From Arthrobacter stackebrandtii (lineage in GTDB: Bacteria; Actinomycetota; Actinomycetes; Actinomycetales; Micrococcaceae), in assembly GCF_017876675.1 (NCBI RefSeq), contig NZ_JAGIOI010000001.1:4030001-4094000 (forward strand): a DNA stretch of 64,000 bases, given 5' to 3'. How positions within the stretch are numbered: the first letter of the stretch is position 1; each line of letters begins with the position of its first letter. Below the pieces are notes generated by a model. It ran no database searches. It was not told the origin of the DNA and was given only the letters and a program-made list of their open reading frames with translations. Below are positions 55,123-63,546 of the stretch, piece by piece. Position numbers and translations under genes: made by a program.

Positions 55123-56337
55123 CTAGGAAGTGGGTTCCGTGTCTCCGCTGAGTGCGCGCAGGTGCTTGCTGTGCGGGCTCGACTCCAGGGCGATGGCCCG
55201 CACCAGCAGGGTGAGCGGGATGCACAGGATTGCCCCGATCGGCCCGATCACCAGTGTCCAGAAGACGACGCTGAAGAAGGTCAGGGTCATGGTCAGCCCG
55301 ACGGCGTCGCTGACAAACTTGGGCTGCACCATGACCTGGAGCACCACGTTGACGACGCAGTACGCGGCCACAACAAGCAGGGCCAGGGGCCAGCCGCCCA
55401 CGACGAGGGCGAAGATGGCCGGCGGGATGACGCCGATGATGAACCCGATGTTGGGGATGAAGTTGGTGACAAAGGCCAGCACGGCCCACACGATGGGGAC
55501 CGGGATGCCCATCCACCACAGCAGCAGGCCGTCAACCACGGCAACAATCAGGCCGAAGGTGGCGTTCACGACATAGTACCGGCGGACACCCCGGAAGTAG
55601 CGCTCGGCGATAACGGCCGGGCGTGGGGCGAAGCCCACCTTCCGGCGGCCCAGCGTTGCGGCATCGGCGGCCATGAAAATGACGTACGCCAGCACAAAGA
55701 AGAATGCCGTAGCCAGGCCCAGGATGGAATCGGCCACCCCGTAGGCGGCGTTAAGGAGGAAACTCGGCGTCAGCCAGTCGAAGGCTCCCGCTGCGGTGGC
55801 AGGGTGGAAGCCGAGGGATCCGAGCGCCGAAACAAGGCTGTCCACCACGGCCGTGAATTCATCCGAGTAGTTGGGCAGCATCCTGATGAACTGCGCGGCG
55901 GCCACCGTGAGCAGCAGCCCGAGCCCTGCCAAAATGGCAAAGCTGACTGCCACGACGGCCGTGGTGGCGGCCCACCCGGGCCAGCCGCGGCGTTCCAGCG
56001 GGTGTCGGACCGGGTGGGCAATGATGACTATGACGGCGGCGACAGCAACAGGTGCCAGCACGTCCTTGGCGAACCATACGCCGACGAGTGCAACGACCGC
56101 CGCCGCCAGGTACAAGAGGATGCGTCCACCGGGCGCGTATCCGGTTCCGGCAGCCACCGAGCCGGCAGGCTTCGCGGGTGCAACGTCCGGGACGGACGGC
56201 GCCGCCTGGTCAGCAGCAGGGACCCCACCGGCGGCATCTGCTTCCTGCCCGGCCGTTTCAAGCAATTCGTCGGTGCCGGCGTCCGCGCCGGGCAATCCTG
56301 CGGAAGCCTCGTCCGAGACCGTTGCCTTTGATGCCAC
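55123..56337 (-). CDS. AI-2E family transporter (PerM/YdiK type)
   Basis: A 404-residue membrane protein with about eight segments. The family blocks are FAKDVLAPVAVAAVIVIIAHPV (~90), RRYYVVNATFGLIVAVVDGLLLWWMGIPVPIVWAVLAFVTNFIPNIGFIIGVIPPAIFALVVGG (~255-320) and GLTMTLTFFSVVFWTLVIGPIGAILCIPLTLL. Members export autoinducer-2 or exchange Na+/H+; most are of unknown substrate. The GTG at 56337 follows GGGGA and is preferred to an Arg-rich longer frame. About 75 acidic, Ala/Pro-rich residues precede the first segment. Confidence 0.88.
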   Translation of the reverse strand: MASKATVSDEASAGLPGADAGTDELLETAGQEADAAGGVPAADQAAPSVPDVAPAKPAGSVAAGTGYAPGGRILLYLAAAVVALVGVWFAKDVLAPVAVAAVIVIIAHPVRHPLERRGWPGWAATTAVVAVSFAILAGLGLLLTVAAAQFIRMLPNYSDEFTAVVDSLVSALGSLGFHPATAAGAFDWLTPSFLLNAAYGVADSILGLATAFFFVLAYVIFMAADAATLGRRKVGFAPRPAVIAERYFRGVRRYYVVNATFGLIVAVVDGLLLWWMGIPVPIVWAVLAFVTNFIPNIGFIIGVIPPAIFALVVGGWPLALLVVAAYCVVNVVLQVMVQPKFVSDAVGLTMTLTFFSVVFWTLVIGPIGAILCIPLTLLVRAIALESSPHSKHLRALSGDTEPTS

Positions 56338-56539
56338 GATGTGATCCCCATTGTTCAAGATGATTGACTCGCCGCCCCAATCATTACACTGCGGGGTGGC
56401 CAACCGGCGGCACGGCGCGGTCACTGTGGCTGCGCCGCCCCGACGGGGAAGAACGCAAGGCAAGGCACGGCACGACCCGTGAAGGTGCCGGTTCCGCCGT
56501 TGTCCGCGGAGTGCCCCGGCCGTCATGCGCCGGCGCCGG

Positions 56540-56644
56540 TCAGTGGCTGGGCTTCTTGTACTGGCCGTGGGTGGCGACAAGTCCCATGACGACAGTGATC
56601 ACGACGATGGCGGCGATGACGATGGCAAGTCCCATCATGTTCAT
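56540..56644 (-). CDS. 34-residue single-pass membrane peptide
   Basis: A short frame begins MNMMGLAIVIAAIVV, continues with an almost unbroken hydrophobic helix, and ends in a basic tail HGQYKKPSH. GAAGGAG lies nine bases before the ATG. The composition, single helix and strong binding site make a real small membrane protein likely. No family is recognised. It is 200 bp upstream of, and co-directional with, the AI-2E gene. Confidence 0.6.
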   Translation of the reverse strand: MNMMGLAIVIAAIVVITVVMGLVATHGQYKKPSH

Positions 56645-56846
56645 GGCGGGTCAGCTCCTTCACTCCGGGCCGGGTTACCGGCGGTTGCGGCATCCGGCAC
56701 GGACTGCCGCCTGTCTCCATCATGCACCCCCGGCACGGGACTGGCCAGAGCCGGACCCGCGGGGCGGCAGCCCAGCAGCCGAATCAGGCACCGGGCACAC
56801 CGCCGGGGCTATCATCAAGGCACCACCCAGGAGAATGGAGCACACC

Positions 56847-57218
56847 ATGGAGCTTGGCGCGTTTTCAGTCAGCCTCACCGTGAAAGACATCAAGGCCTCC
56901 GTGGCCTTCTACGAAAAACTCGGATTTGCCCCGCATGTGGGCGATGCGGGGCAGAACTGGCTGGTGATGAAAAACGGCAATGCCGTGATCGGGCTGTTCC
57001 AGGGCATGTTCGAGAAAAACGCCATCACGTTCAACCCGGGTTGGGACCATGAGGCACAGGCCCTGCCGCACTTCACGGACGTCAGGGACATCCAGCGCAC
57101 GCTGCGGGAGGCGGGAATCGAATTTGAGGTCGCGGCGGACGAATCCGGCACCGGTCCGGCCAGCTTCATCGTCCTGGACCCGGACGGCAACCCGGTCATC
57201 GTCGACCAGCACGTCTAG
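56847..57218 (+). CDS. VOC-family (glyoxalase/bleomycin-resistance-like) protein
   Basis: A 123-residue protein forming one VOC unit of two beta-alpha-beta-beta-beta modules: FSVSLTVKDIKASVAFYEKLGF and TFNPGWDHEAQALPHFTDVRDIQRTLREAGI ... ASFIVLDPDGNPVIVDQ. It could be a metal-dependent enzyme or a ligand-binding protein; the reaction is not evident. ATG 56847 has GGAG at six bases; ATG 56835 is an alternative four codons longer. Confidence 0.87.
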   Translation: MELGAFSVSLTVKDIKASVAFYEKLGFAPHVGDAGQNWLVMKNGNAVIGLFQGMFEKNAITFNPGWDHEAQALPHFTDVRDIQRTLREAGIEFEVAADESGTGPASFIVLDPDGNPVIVDQHV

Positions 57219-57339
57219 CCCCTGCCGGAGTCCTGCCCGCTCCTTGCCCCATCCCGCAACTGACCCAGCCGCCGGGCAGGGCCGACGGCGCCGGCCGGCC
57301 TGCGCCACCGGCCCTGCCCGTGCGTGGCAAACTGGGGGA

Positions 57340-57762
57340 ATGGACATAGTGGTTGGCCCGGCGCTCACGATTCCCGAAGCGGAGCTCAGCTGGCGCTTTT
57401 CTCGGTCGTCGGGGCCGGGCGGGCAGCACGTCAACACCTCCGACAGCCGGGTGGAACTGATGTGGAACGCGGCTGAATCGCCGGTCCTGAGCGATGAACA
57501 GCGGGCGGCCGTGCTGGCACAGCTGGGGCGCCGGCTGTCAGGCGGGGTGCTGACAGTGACTGCGCATGAGCAGCGCTCCCAACTGCGCAACCGGGAAATC
57601 GCCATGCAGAAACTGGGCGCCCTGGTGGCCGCGGCGCTCGCTCCCCCGCCAGCGTCCCGGCGTCCCACCAAGCCCACACGCGGTTCGAAGCGGCGGCACC
57701 AGGCGGCCAAGCAGCAGCGGTCCGCGACGAAGGCACTAAGGAGGCGTCCGCCGTCGGACTGA
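57340..57762 (+). CDS. arfB: Alternative ribosome-rescue factor ArfB (YaeJ)
   Basis: A 140-residue stand-alone peptidyl-tRNA hydrolase that frees stalled ribosomes. The RF-type catalytic loop is RSSGPGGQHVNTSDSRVEL (GGQ at ~28), and the C-terminus is a basic tail (RGSKRRHQAAKQQRSATKALRRR) that enters the empty mRNA channel. It lacks the codon-recognition domains of RF1/RF2, as expected. Start is the ATG at 57340 after GGGGGA. Confidence 0.92.
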   Translation: MDIVVGPALTIPEAELSWRFSRSSGPGGQHVNTSDSRVELMWNAAESPVLSDEQRAAVLAQLGRRLSGGVLTVTAHEQRSQLRNREIAMQKLGALVAAALAPPPASRRPTKPTRGSKRRHQAAKQQRSATKALRRRPPSD

Positions 57763-57772
57763 GCCGCGGAGT

Positions 57773-58066
57773 TCAGTCATCGCTGCTGAGAATCCGGCGC
57801 CGCGCGCTGAGCAGGTCAATCTCAGGAAGGGCGGCCACGTGGTTCTCCACGGCGTCCAGCACCTCCACCAAATGGGCCCTTTGCCCGGAGACAAGCCCCA
57901 CGCCAACCATGGCACGCCGGTGCAGGTCCTGGTGGTCCACCTCCGCCACTGAAACGTCGAAGCGCTTGCGGATCTCGGCAATGACCGGCCGCAGCACCGA
58001 CCGCTTCGCCTTCAGCGAATGAACATCGCCGAGCAGCACGTCAAATTCGATCCACCCAACCCACAT
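57773..58066 (-). CDS. DUF503 domain-containing protein
   Basis: A 97-residue protein starting MWVGWIEFDVLLGDVHSLKAKRSVLRPVIAEIRKRFDVSVAEVDHQDLHRRAMVGVGLVSG, the DUF503 consensus. Members have a ferredoxin-like fold and often lie near rbfA and truB; function is unclear. Here it stands convergent with arfB, away from those genes. The start at 58066 matches the family N-terminus; the longer frame adds 14 residues. Confidence 0.9.
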   Translation of the reverse strand: MWVGWIEFDVLLGDVHSLKAKRSVLRPVIAEIRKRFDVSVAEVDHQDLHRRAMVGVGLVSGQRAHLVEVLDAVENHVAALPEIDLLSARRRILSSDD

Positions 58067-58145
58067 GCCCACATCATCCCCTCCCCTGCCGATATTCGCC
58101 ACCGCCATTCAATGACCGCCGGCCGCTGGCCGCTATGGTTGTCCC

Positions 58146-58802
58146 ATGACACGCACGACGGCGGTTTTGCTGGCGGCAGGTGCCGGGACCCGGCTGGGGC
58201 TGGGGCCGAAGGCATTGCTGCCATTCCGCGGCACCACCCTGGTGGCCCATGCTGCGGGCGAACTGCTGCGCGGCGGCTGCACAGAGGTGGTGGTGGTCAC
58301 TGGCGCCGGCGCAGGCGAAGTGGCCGCCGTACCCCTTCCCCCGGGCTGCCGGGTTGTTGTCAATCCCCGCTGGCAGGATGGCATGGGAAGCTCCTTCGCC
58401 GTGGGTGTCGCCGCGGCGCTGGACGGGCAGGGGCACCTGCCGCCTGCGGACGGAACCGTGTTGGTGGCGCTGGTGGACCAGCCCGGCATGGATGCGGCCC
58501 TCATCTCCACGCTCATCGCCCTGCACCGCCCCGGCAGGATCACGGCTGCAGGCTACCGCTCCGGCCACGGGGTCCCGGCCGGGCCCTCCGGCACCAGCGG
58601 CAGCCGTCCACCCCTGAGGCGCGGAAACCCCGTGGTGTTCACCCTGGCCCACGCCGCCGGGGCCGCCGCCATGGCATCGGGTGATTCCGCCGCGCGCGCC
58701 TATCTCAAGGCCCACGCCGACGTGGTGGACCTTGTTGATTTCAGCCCTTTCACCGACGGGGCCGACGTGGACACTCCCGCCGACCTGCACCTGCTGCAAT
58801 AA
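58146..58802 (+). CDS. MobA-like NTP transferase (MocA/molybdopterin cytidylyltransferase type)
   Basis: A 218-residue nucleotidyltransferase. The nucleotide-binding loop LLAAGAGTRLGLGPKALLPFRGTTLVAHA (~8-36) and the metal Asp in VALVDQPGMD (~103) are conserved, as is RRGNPVVF near 160. It probably makes CDP- or GDP-activated molybdenum cofactor or a similar nucleotide. No molybdoenzyme gene is nearby, so the substrate remains open. Confidence 0.87.
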   Translation: MTRTTAVLLAAGAGTRLGLGPKALLPFRGTTLVAHAAGELLRGGCTEVVVVTGAGAGEVAAVPLPPGCRVVVNPRWQDGMGSSFAVGVAAALDGQGHLPPADGTVLVALVDQPGMDAALISTLIALHRPGRITAAGYRSGHGVPAGPSGTSGSRPPLRRGNPVVFTLAHAAGAAAMASGDSAARAYLKAHADVVDLVDFSPFTDGADVDTPADLHLLQ

Positions 58803-58854
58803 GGCCGGCACTGCCGTGCCGCGCCGGGAAACAGCTCTCATTGCGTGGCCCCGT

Positions 58855-58870
58855 TGTAAGCGCTTACAAT
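58855..58870. promoter_or_regulatory. LacI-family operator palindrome
   Basis: TTGTAAGCGCTTACAA is a perfect 16-bp palindrome of the TGTAANCGNTTACA class bound by LacI/GalR regulators. It lies 178 bp upstream of the LacI gene, so autoregulation and control of the downstream phosphorylase genes are likely. Confidence 0.8.
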
Positions 58871-58891
58871 GGAGCCGATGTGTTCGATTGC

Positions 58892-58913
58892 CCCGTTTTT
58901 CAGGGGTTTTTTC
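58892..58913 (+). terminator. Short hairpin with T-run in the lacI leader
   Basis: CCCC and GGGG flank an 8-nt loop, followed directly by six T. The stem is only four G-C pairs, so it may be a weak terminator for the nucleotidyltransferase gene or an attenuator in the lacI leader. Confidence 0.4.
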
Positions 58914-59047
58914 AAAAACATCTGATCCGCCTGTTGAGGGTCCGGCAAGCATGCCCCCGGCCCAAACCGCCACGCCGCCTCAGCAGTCCACTGCGGTATG
59001 TTTGCCATCAACCAGGTTCCGAGAGGAAGGGCTCCACGCCGTGTTTC

Positions 59048-60076
59048 ATGTCTGAGGTTCAGCGCGCCACCATCCAGGACGTTGCCCTGCTGTCGGGGCT
59101 GTCCATCTGCACGGTGTCCCGGGCGCTGCGCGGGCTGCCAAACGTGTCGGAAGCTGCCCAGGCCAAGGTGGCCGGCGCCGCGGCAAAACTGGGATATGTG
59201 GCGTCCGCAGCGGCATCGCGCCTGGCCGGCGGCAGCACCCGCTCCGTCGCCATCATCACACCCACCGCGACCACGTGGTTTTTTGCCCATGCAGTGGAAG
59301 CTGCGGAGCAGGTCTTTGCCGACAGCGGCCTGGACACCATGCTCATCAGCCTGCGCAACGACCCCGCCGTGCACAGCCGCATCTTTGCCGACCTCTCGGG
59401 ACTGGCACAAAAGGTTGACGGCGTCCTGCTGCTCAACGTGGAGCTGACGGAAGGGCAGATCCATGCCCTGGACGCTTCCTCCCTGGCGGTGGCCAGCGTG
59501 GGCATGCACGACGTCCCCTGGGACAATGTGGGCATCGACAACGTCCAGGCCGCCCGCACCGCGACGGAGCACCTGCTGGACCTGGGCCACTGGGACCTGG
59601 CCATCCTGTGTGACAGGGAGAAGGGCGCCCGCTCCGTGCTGACCGCCACGGACCGGCTCCGCGGCTTCACGGAGGCGCTGGCCGGCCACGACCTGACGGT
59701 GGATGCCGACCTTGTGGTGGGTGCCCCTTCCACCATCGACGGCGGGCGGCGCGCCATGTCAGAGCTCATTGAAAACCGCAGGGTGCCCACCGCCGTTTTC
59801 GCCGGTTGCGATGAAACTGCGTTCGGGGCCATGGCCGCACTGCGGGAACATGGTCTCTCCGCCCCCAGGAACATCTCCATCGTGGGACTCGATGAGCACC
59901 CGATGAGCCATTTTCTGGGCCTGAGCACGGTCCAGCAGCCCGTGGCGGACCAGGGCGCGTTTGGCGCCAACCTCCTCGTCGAACGCCTGCACAACCCCGA
60001 AACCGCACCGGAACCGGCCAGCCACCTTTTGCCGACGTCCCTGATGGTGCGCGACAGCAGCCGCCGAAGACGCTGA
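59048..60076 (+). CDS. LacI-family transcriptional regulator
   Basis: A 342-residue repressor. The HTH and hinge (TIQDVALLSGLSICTVSRALRGLPNVSEAAQAKVAGAAAKLGYVASAAASRLAGG) are canonical; the sugar-binding periplasmic-like domain runs from ~62 to 335 with VGIDNVQAARTATEHLLDLGH and ISIVGLDEHPMSHFLGLSTVQQP. Its neighbours, beta-phosphoglucomutase and a GH65 phosphorylase, suggest a disaccharide or phosphosugar inducer. The ATG at 59048 gives the normal HTH position. Confidence 0.92.
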   Translation: MSEVQRATIQDVALLSGLSICTVSRALRGLPNVSEAAQAKVAGAAAKLGYVASAAASRLAGGSTRSVAIITPTATTWFFAHAVEAAEQVFADSGLDTMLISLRNDPAVHSRIFADLSGLAQKVDGVLLLNVELTEGQIHALDASSLAVASVGMHDVPWDNVGIDNVQAARTATEHLLDLGHWDLAILCDREKGARSVLTATDRLRGFTEALAGHDLTVDADLVVGAPSTIDGGRRAMSELIENRRVPTAVFAGCDETAFGAMAALREHGLSAPRNISIVGLDEHPMSHFLGLSTVQQPVADQGAFGANLLVERLHNPETAPEPASHLLPTSLMVRDSSRRRR

Positions 60077-60182
60077 GCCTGCCAGCTTTCAAGCACGGGC
60101 TGCTCACCAAAATGCCATTCAAGCCACTGCACGACCCTCCCGCCACCGCCCCCGCAATGCGCACCGTTCCGAAAGGACCCCC

Positions 60183-60914
60183 ATGACCACCCCCTCCCCC
60201 TCCAATCCGTGGTCCGGCGCCAAGGCCATCCTTTTTGACCTGGACGGCGTGCTCACCCCCACGGCGGATGTCCACGAGGAGGCGTGGCAGCACTTGTTTG
60301 ACGGCTATCTCAGTAGCATCGGCTCCACCGAGGGATACCGCGGCAGCGACTATTTTGAACACATCGACGGCAAGCCCCGCTTCGACGGCGTCCGGGACTT
60401 CCTCGCCTCTCGCGGCATCACCCTGCCGGAGGGCGGGCTGGGAGACATGCCGTCGCTGGAGACGGTCCATGGCCTGGGCAACCGCAAGAACAAGGTCTTC
60501 AATGACATCATCGCCAACGACGGTGTGACCCCTTACCCCGGGTCGGTGCGGTTCATCGCCGAGGCCCAGTCCCGGGGACTGATCCTGGCCGTGGTCTCCT
60601 CGTCCCGGAATGCGCCGGCCGTGCTGAAGGCCGCCGGCCTGGAGCGGCACTTCCCGATCGTCGTCGACGGGCAGGTGGCCAATGCGAAGGGGCTGCCCGG
60701 GAAGCCGGATCCGGCCACCTACCTGTATGCGGCGGAGCAGCTGGGACTGCCCGCCAACACCTGCATCGTGGTGGAGGACGCCGTTTCCGGCGTGCAGGCC
60801 GGGGCCGGTGCAGACTTCCACTCGGTGATAGGCGTCAACCGGGGGGCAGGTGCCCAAACCTTGCTTGATGCCGGAGCCAGCTACGTTGTGGACGACCTCG
60901 CCGAACTCCTGTAG
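60183..60914 (+). CDS. pgmB: HAD-superfamily beta-phosphoglucomutase
   Basis: A 243-residue HAD enzyme converting beta-glucose 1-phosphate to glucose 6-phosphate. The nucleophile motif ILFDLDGVLTPTADVHEEAW (~16-35), motif II VVSSSRNAP (~137), the Lys in GLPGKPDPATYLYAAEQLG (~175) and the acid pair in VVEDAVSGVQAGAGA (~197) are all present. It follows lacI by 106 bp and precedes GH65, whose product is its substrate. Confidence 0.92.
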   Translation: MTTPSPSNPWSGAKAILFDLDGVLTPTADVHEEAWQHLFDGYLSSIGSTEGYRGSDYFEHIDGKPRFDGVRDFLASRGITLPEGGLGDMPSLETVHGLGNRKNKVFNDIIANDGVTPYPGSVRFIAEAQSRGLILAVVSSSRNAPAVLKAAGLERHFPIVVDGQVANAKGLPGKPDPATYLYAAEQLGLPANTCIVVEDAVSGVQAGAGADFHSVIGVNRGAGAQTLLDAGASYVVDDLAELL

Positions 60915-61028
60915 CCGGTACGGCCGGCGGTCCCGCCCCGGACAGGCGCAGCCCGCACCAAGGAACCCCACCCGTTTTTCGAACTTCCCAGCTAACAACA
61001 CCTCCCAGCAACAAGGACTGCTACCGCC

Positions 61029-63317
61029 ATGGCATTGATCTCTTCGGACCGCACCCGCTTTCCCTCCGACCCGTGGAGGGTGGTGGAAACCTCACACGCC
61101 CCCGGCAAGGCCGGCGCACTGGAAACCATTTTTGCCTTGGGCAACGGGCATTTGGGCATCCGCGGCGCACACTGGTCCCCGGCCGACGCCGCACTGCCGG
61201 GCACGTTCATCAACGGCTTCCACGAGACGTGGGAGATCAAGCATGCGGAAAACGCCTTTGGCTTCGCCCGCACGGGGCAGCGGATCCTGCATGTCCCGGA
61301 CGCCAACAACTACACCGTGGTGATCGACGGGGAGAAACTGACGCTGGCAGGGTCCACCGTCCTGGACTACCGGCGCACCGTGGACTTTGCCACCGGCATC
61401 TACACGACGGCGATCACCTGGGAGTGCCGCTCCGGGGCCGTGGTGCAGACGGTCGGCCGCCGGGCCGTGGGCTTTGCCGTGCGCAGCAGCCTGGGCCTGT
61501 CCCTGGAGCTCACGAGCGACAGGATGGTCTCGGTGGACATCACCTCATCCCTGGTCAACCGGCAGGACCAGCCCGTCGAGGACCACACGGTGGCCGACCC
61601 CCGCCGCGCCGGCCGCCATGCCGGACGGGTGCTGGAACCTCTGGCCCTGGACGGCAGCGGCGGCTCGCTGCGCATGTCCTGGCAGGCGGCCGAATCCAAA
61701 CAGCGGGTGGGCGTTGCGCTCGACCATGCCTTTTCAACAGGCGTGCAGCCGATCGACACCGTTGTGGACCAGGATGTGAGCAGCGTCCGCTACGTGCTGG
61801 CCATACCTGCCGGGGAAACCGTGGCCATGGAGAAGTCCGTCAGCTACGCCGTGGCCGAAGCCCACGAGGACGTCGACGTGCGTGCGGCGGCCGCGGCCGA
61901 GCTGCGTCCGGTGGCGGAGATCTTCGCCGACAGTGAGGCGCACTTTGCACGCTATTGGGCCACGAGCGACATTGTCGTTGGCGGCGGCGAGGAACTGCAG
62001 CAGGCCGTGCGGTGGAACTTGTTCCAGCTGGCGCAGGCAACAGCGCGGGCCGACGTTGCCGGCATCCCTGCCAAGGGCGTAACAGGTTCCGGCTACGAGG
62101 GCCACTACTTCTGGGACCAGGAAATCTACCTGCTTCCCTACCTGAGCTACACCAACCCGGGGGCGGCCCGGGATGTGCTGCAGTTCCGGCACAACCTGCT
62201 GCCGCTGGCCAGGGAGCGGGCCACCGAGTTGAGCGTGGACGGGGCCATGTTCCCCTGGCGGACCATCGCCGGACTGGAAGCCAGCGCGTATTACGCCGCA
62301 GGCACGGCACAGTTCCACATCGGCGCGGCCATCGCCTTCGCGGCGAACCGCTACGTGTGGGCCACCGGCGACACGGAGTTCCGTGACCACCAGGCCACCG
62401 ACCTGCTGGTCGAGACGGCCCGCATGTGGGTCTCCCTGGGCTTTTTCGGGGCGGACGGGGCGTTCCACATCCACGGCGTGACCGGCCCGGATGAGTACAC
62501 GGCCGTGGTCAACGACAACCTCTACACCAACGTCATGGCCCGCTTCAACCTGCGCGCCGCCGCAGCCTGCCGCCGCGATGATGTCTCCGACGAGGAGCGC
62601 GCCGTCTGGCAGGAGGCTGCCGACCGCATGCACCTGCCCTTCGACCGCACCCACAACGTGTACGCCCAGGACAACGACTTCATGACGCTCGAACCCTGGG
62701 ACTGGAACACGCCCCGGGAGAAGTACCCGCTGCTGCTGCACTTCCACCCGCTGGTCATCTACCGCCACCAGGTGCTCAAGCAGGCCGACACCGTGCTGGC
62801 CATGTTCCTGCAGTGGCAGGAGTTCACGGCGGATGAAAAGCGCCGCGCCTTTGAGTTCTACGACCCCATCACCACCGGCGACTCCACCCTCTCCGCCTGC
62901 GTCCAGGGCATCATGGCGGCCGAGGTGGGCCATCCCATGGAGGCGCTGGAGCACTTCACCGAGGCCGTCTTCATCGATCTGGACGATTCCCACAACAACA
63001 CGGTCGACGGCGTGCACATCGCCTCCGCCGGCGGCATCTGGAGCTCCCTCGTGTCGGGCTTCGCCGGCATGCGGGACCAGGGGCTCATGCTCTACTTCGA
63101 CCCCCGCCTGCCTGCCGGATGGGACGGCATCGACTTCCAGCTGAAGGTCCGGGGCGGCCTGCTGGGCGTGTCGCTCACGCATGGGGAGATTGCGTTCACG
63201 TACGACGGCGCCAGCCGCTTGTCCCTGAAGGTCCGGGACACGGTGGTCGCCGTGGGTGCGGGGCAGCCCGCCAAGGTGGCACTGAAAGATGACGTGAAGC
63301 TGTCGTTGGCCGAGTAA
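61029..63317 (+). CDS. Glycoside hydrolase family 65 disaccharide phosphorylase
   Basis: A 762-residue cytoplasmic inverting phosphorylase (maltose, trehalose, kojibiose or nigerose type). The N-terminal beta-sandwich has FALGNGHLGIRGAHW (~38); the (alpha/alpha)6 barrel has GSGYEGHYFWDQEIYLLPYL (~355), the general-acid Glu in GVTGPDEYTAVVND (~488) and LKQADTVLAMFLQW. The C-terminus shows DDSHNNTVDGVHIASAGGIWSSLV. It releases beta-glucose 1-phosphate for the upstream beta-phosphoglucomutase. The exact disaccharide cannot be read from sequence. Confidence 0.93.
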   Translation: MALISSDRTRFPSDPWRVVETSHAPGKAGALETIFALGNGHLGIRGAHWSPADAALPGTFINGFHETWEIKHAENAFGFARTGQRILHVPDANNYTVVIDGEKLTLAGSTVLDYRRTVDFATGIYTTAITWECRSGAVVQTVGRRAVGFAVRSSLGLSLELTSDRMVSVDITSSLVNRQDQPVEDHTVADPRRAGRHAGRVLEPLALDGSGGSLRMSWQAAESKQRVGVALDHAFSTGVQPIDTVVDQDVSSVRYVLAIPAGETVAMEKSVSYAVAEAHEDVDVRAAAAAELRPVAEIFADSEAHFARYWATSDIVVGGGEELQQAVRWNLFQLAQATARADVAGIPAKGVTGSGYEGHYFWDQEIYLLPYLSYTNPGAARDVLQFRHNLLPLARERATELSVDGAMFPWRTIAGLEASAYYAAGTAQFHIGAAIAFAANRYVWATGDTEFRDHQATDLLVETARMWVSLGFFGADGAFHIHGVTGPDEYTAVVNDNLYTNVMARFNLRAAAACRRDDVSDEERAVWQEAADRMHLPFDRTHNVYAQDNDFMTLEPWDWNTPREKYPLLLHFHPLVIYRHQVLKQADTVLAMFLQWQEFTADEKRRAFEFYDPITTGDSTLSACVQGIMAAEVGHPMEALEHFTEAVFIDLDDSHNNTVDGVHIASAGGIWSSLVSGFAGMRDQGLMLYFDPRLPAGWDGIDFQLKVRGGLLGVSLTHGEIAFTYDGASRLSLKVRDTVVAVGAGQPAKVALKDDVKLSLAE

Positions 63318-63364
63318 CCGGCGTCGAACGTCATTTTCGCAAGAGCGGACGCAACCGTCAGTTA

Positions 63365-63504
63365 GCATGGCCGTATGCGATGGTTTCTTCGATGAGGCGG
63401 GAAGCGGCCTTTGGCGCGCATCCCTCCCCGGGGCTACCCCGGGGCACGAAATATTGCCTGATCCATGCACCGCAGGTGCGGCACTGCGCTCCGCGCAGCT
63501 GCGC
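63365..63504 (+). other. Hairpin-dense leader of the reverse-transcriptase gene
   Basis: Within 140 bp there are four tight inverted repeats: GCAT/ATGC (63365-63378), CCCCGGGG-CTA-CCCCGGGG (63426-63444), GCACC-GCA-GGTGC (63467-63479) and CTGCGC-TCC-GCGCAG (63484-63498), the last overlapping the palindrome GCGCAGCTGCGC (63493-63504). It may be a structured transcript upstream of the reverse transcriptase, or the GC-rich 5' part of its coding sequence if translation starts at ATG 63367. Confidence 0.4.
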
Positions 63505-63546
63505 ACCCGCACAGACAGCCGGGTCATCGGGGAAGCCATCGCAGCC

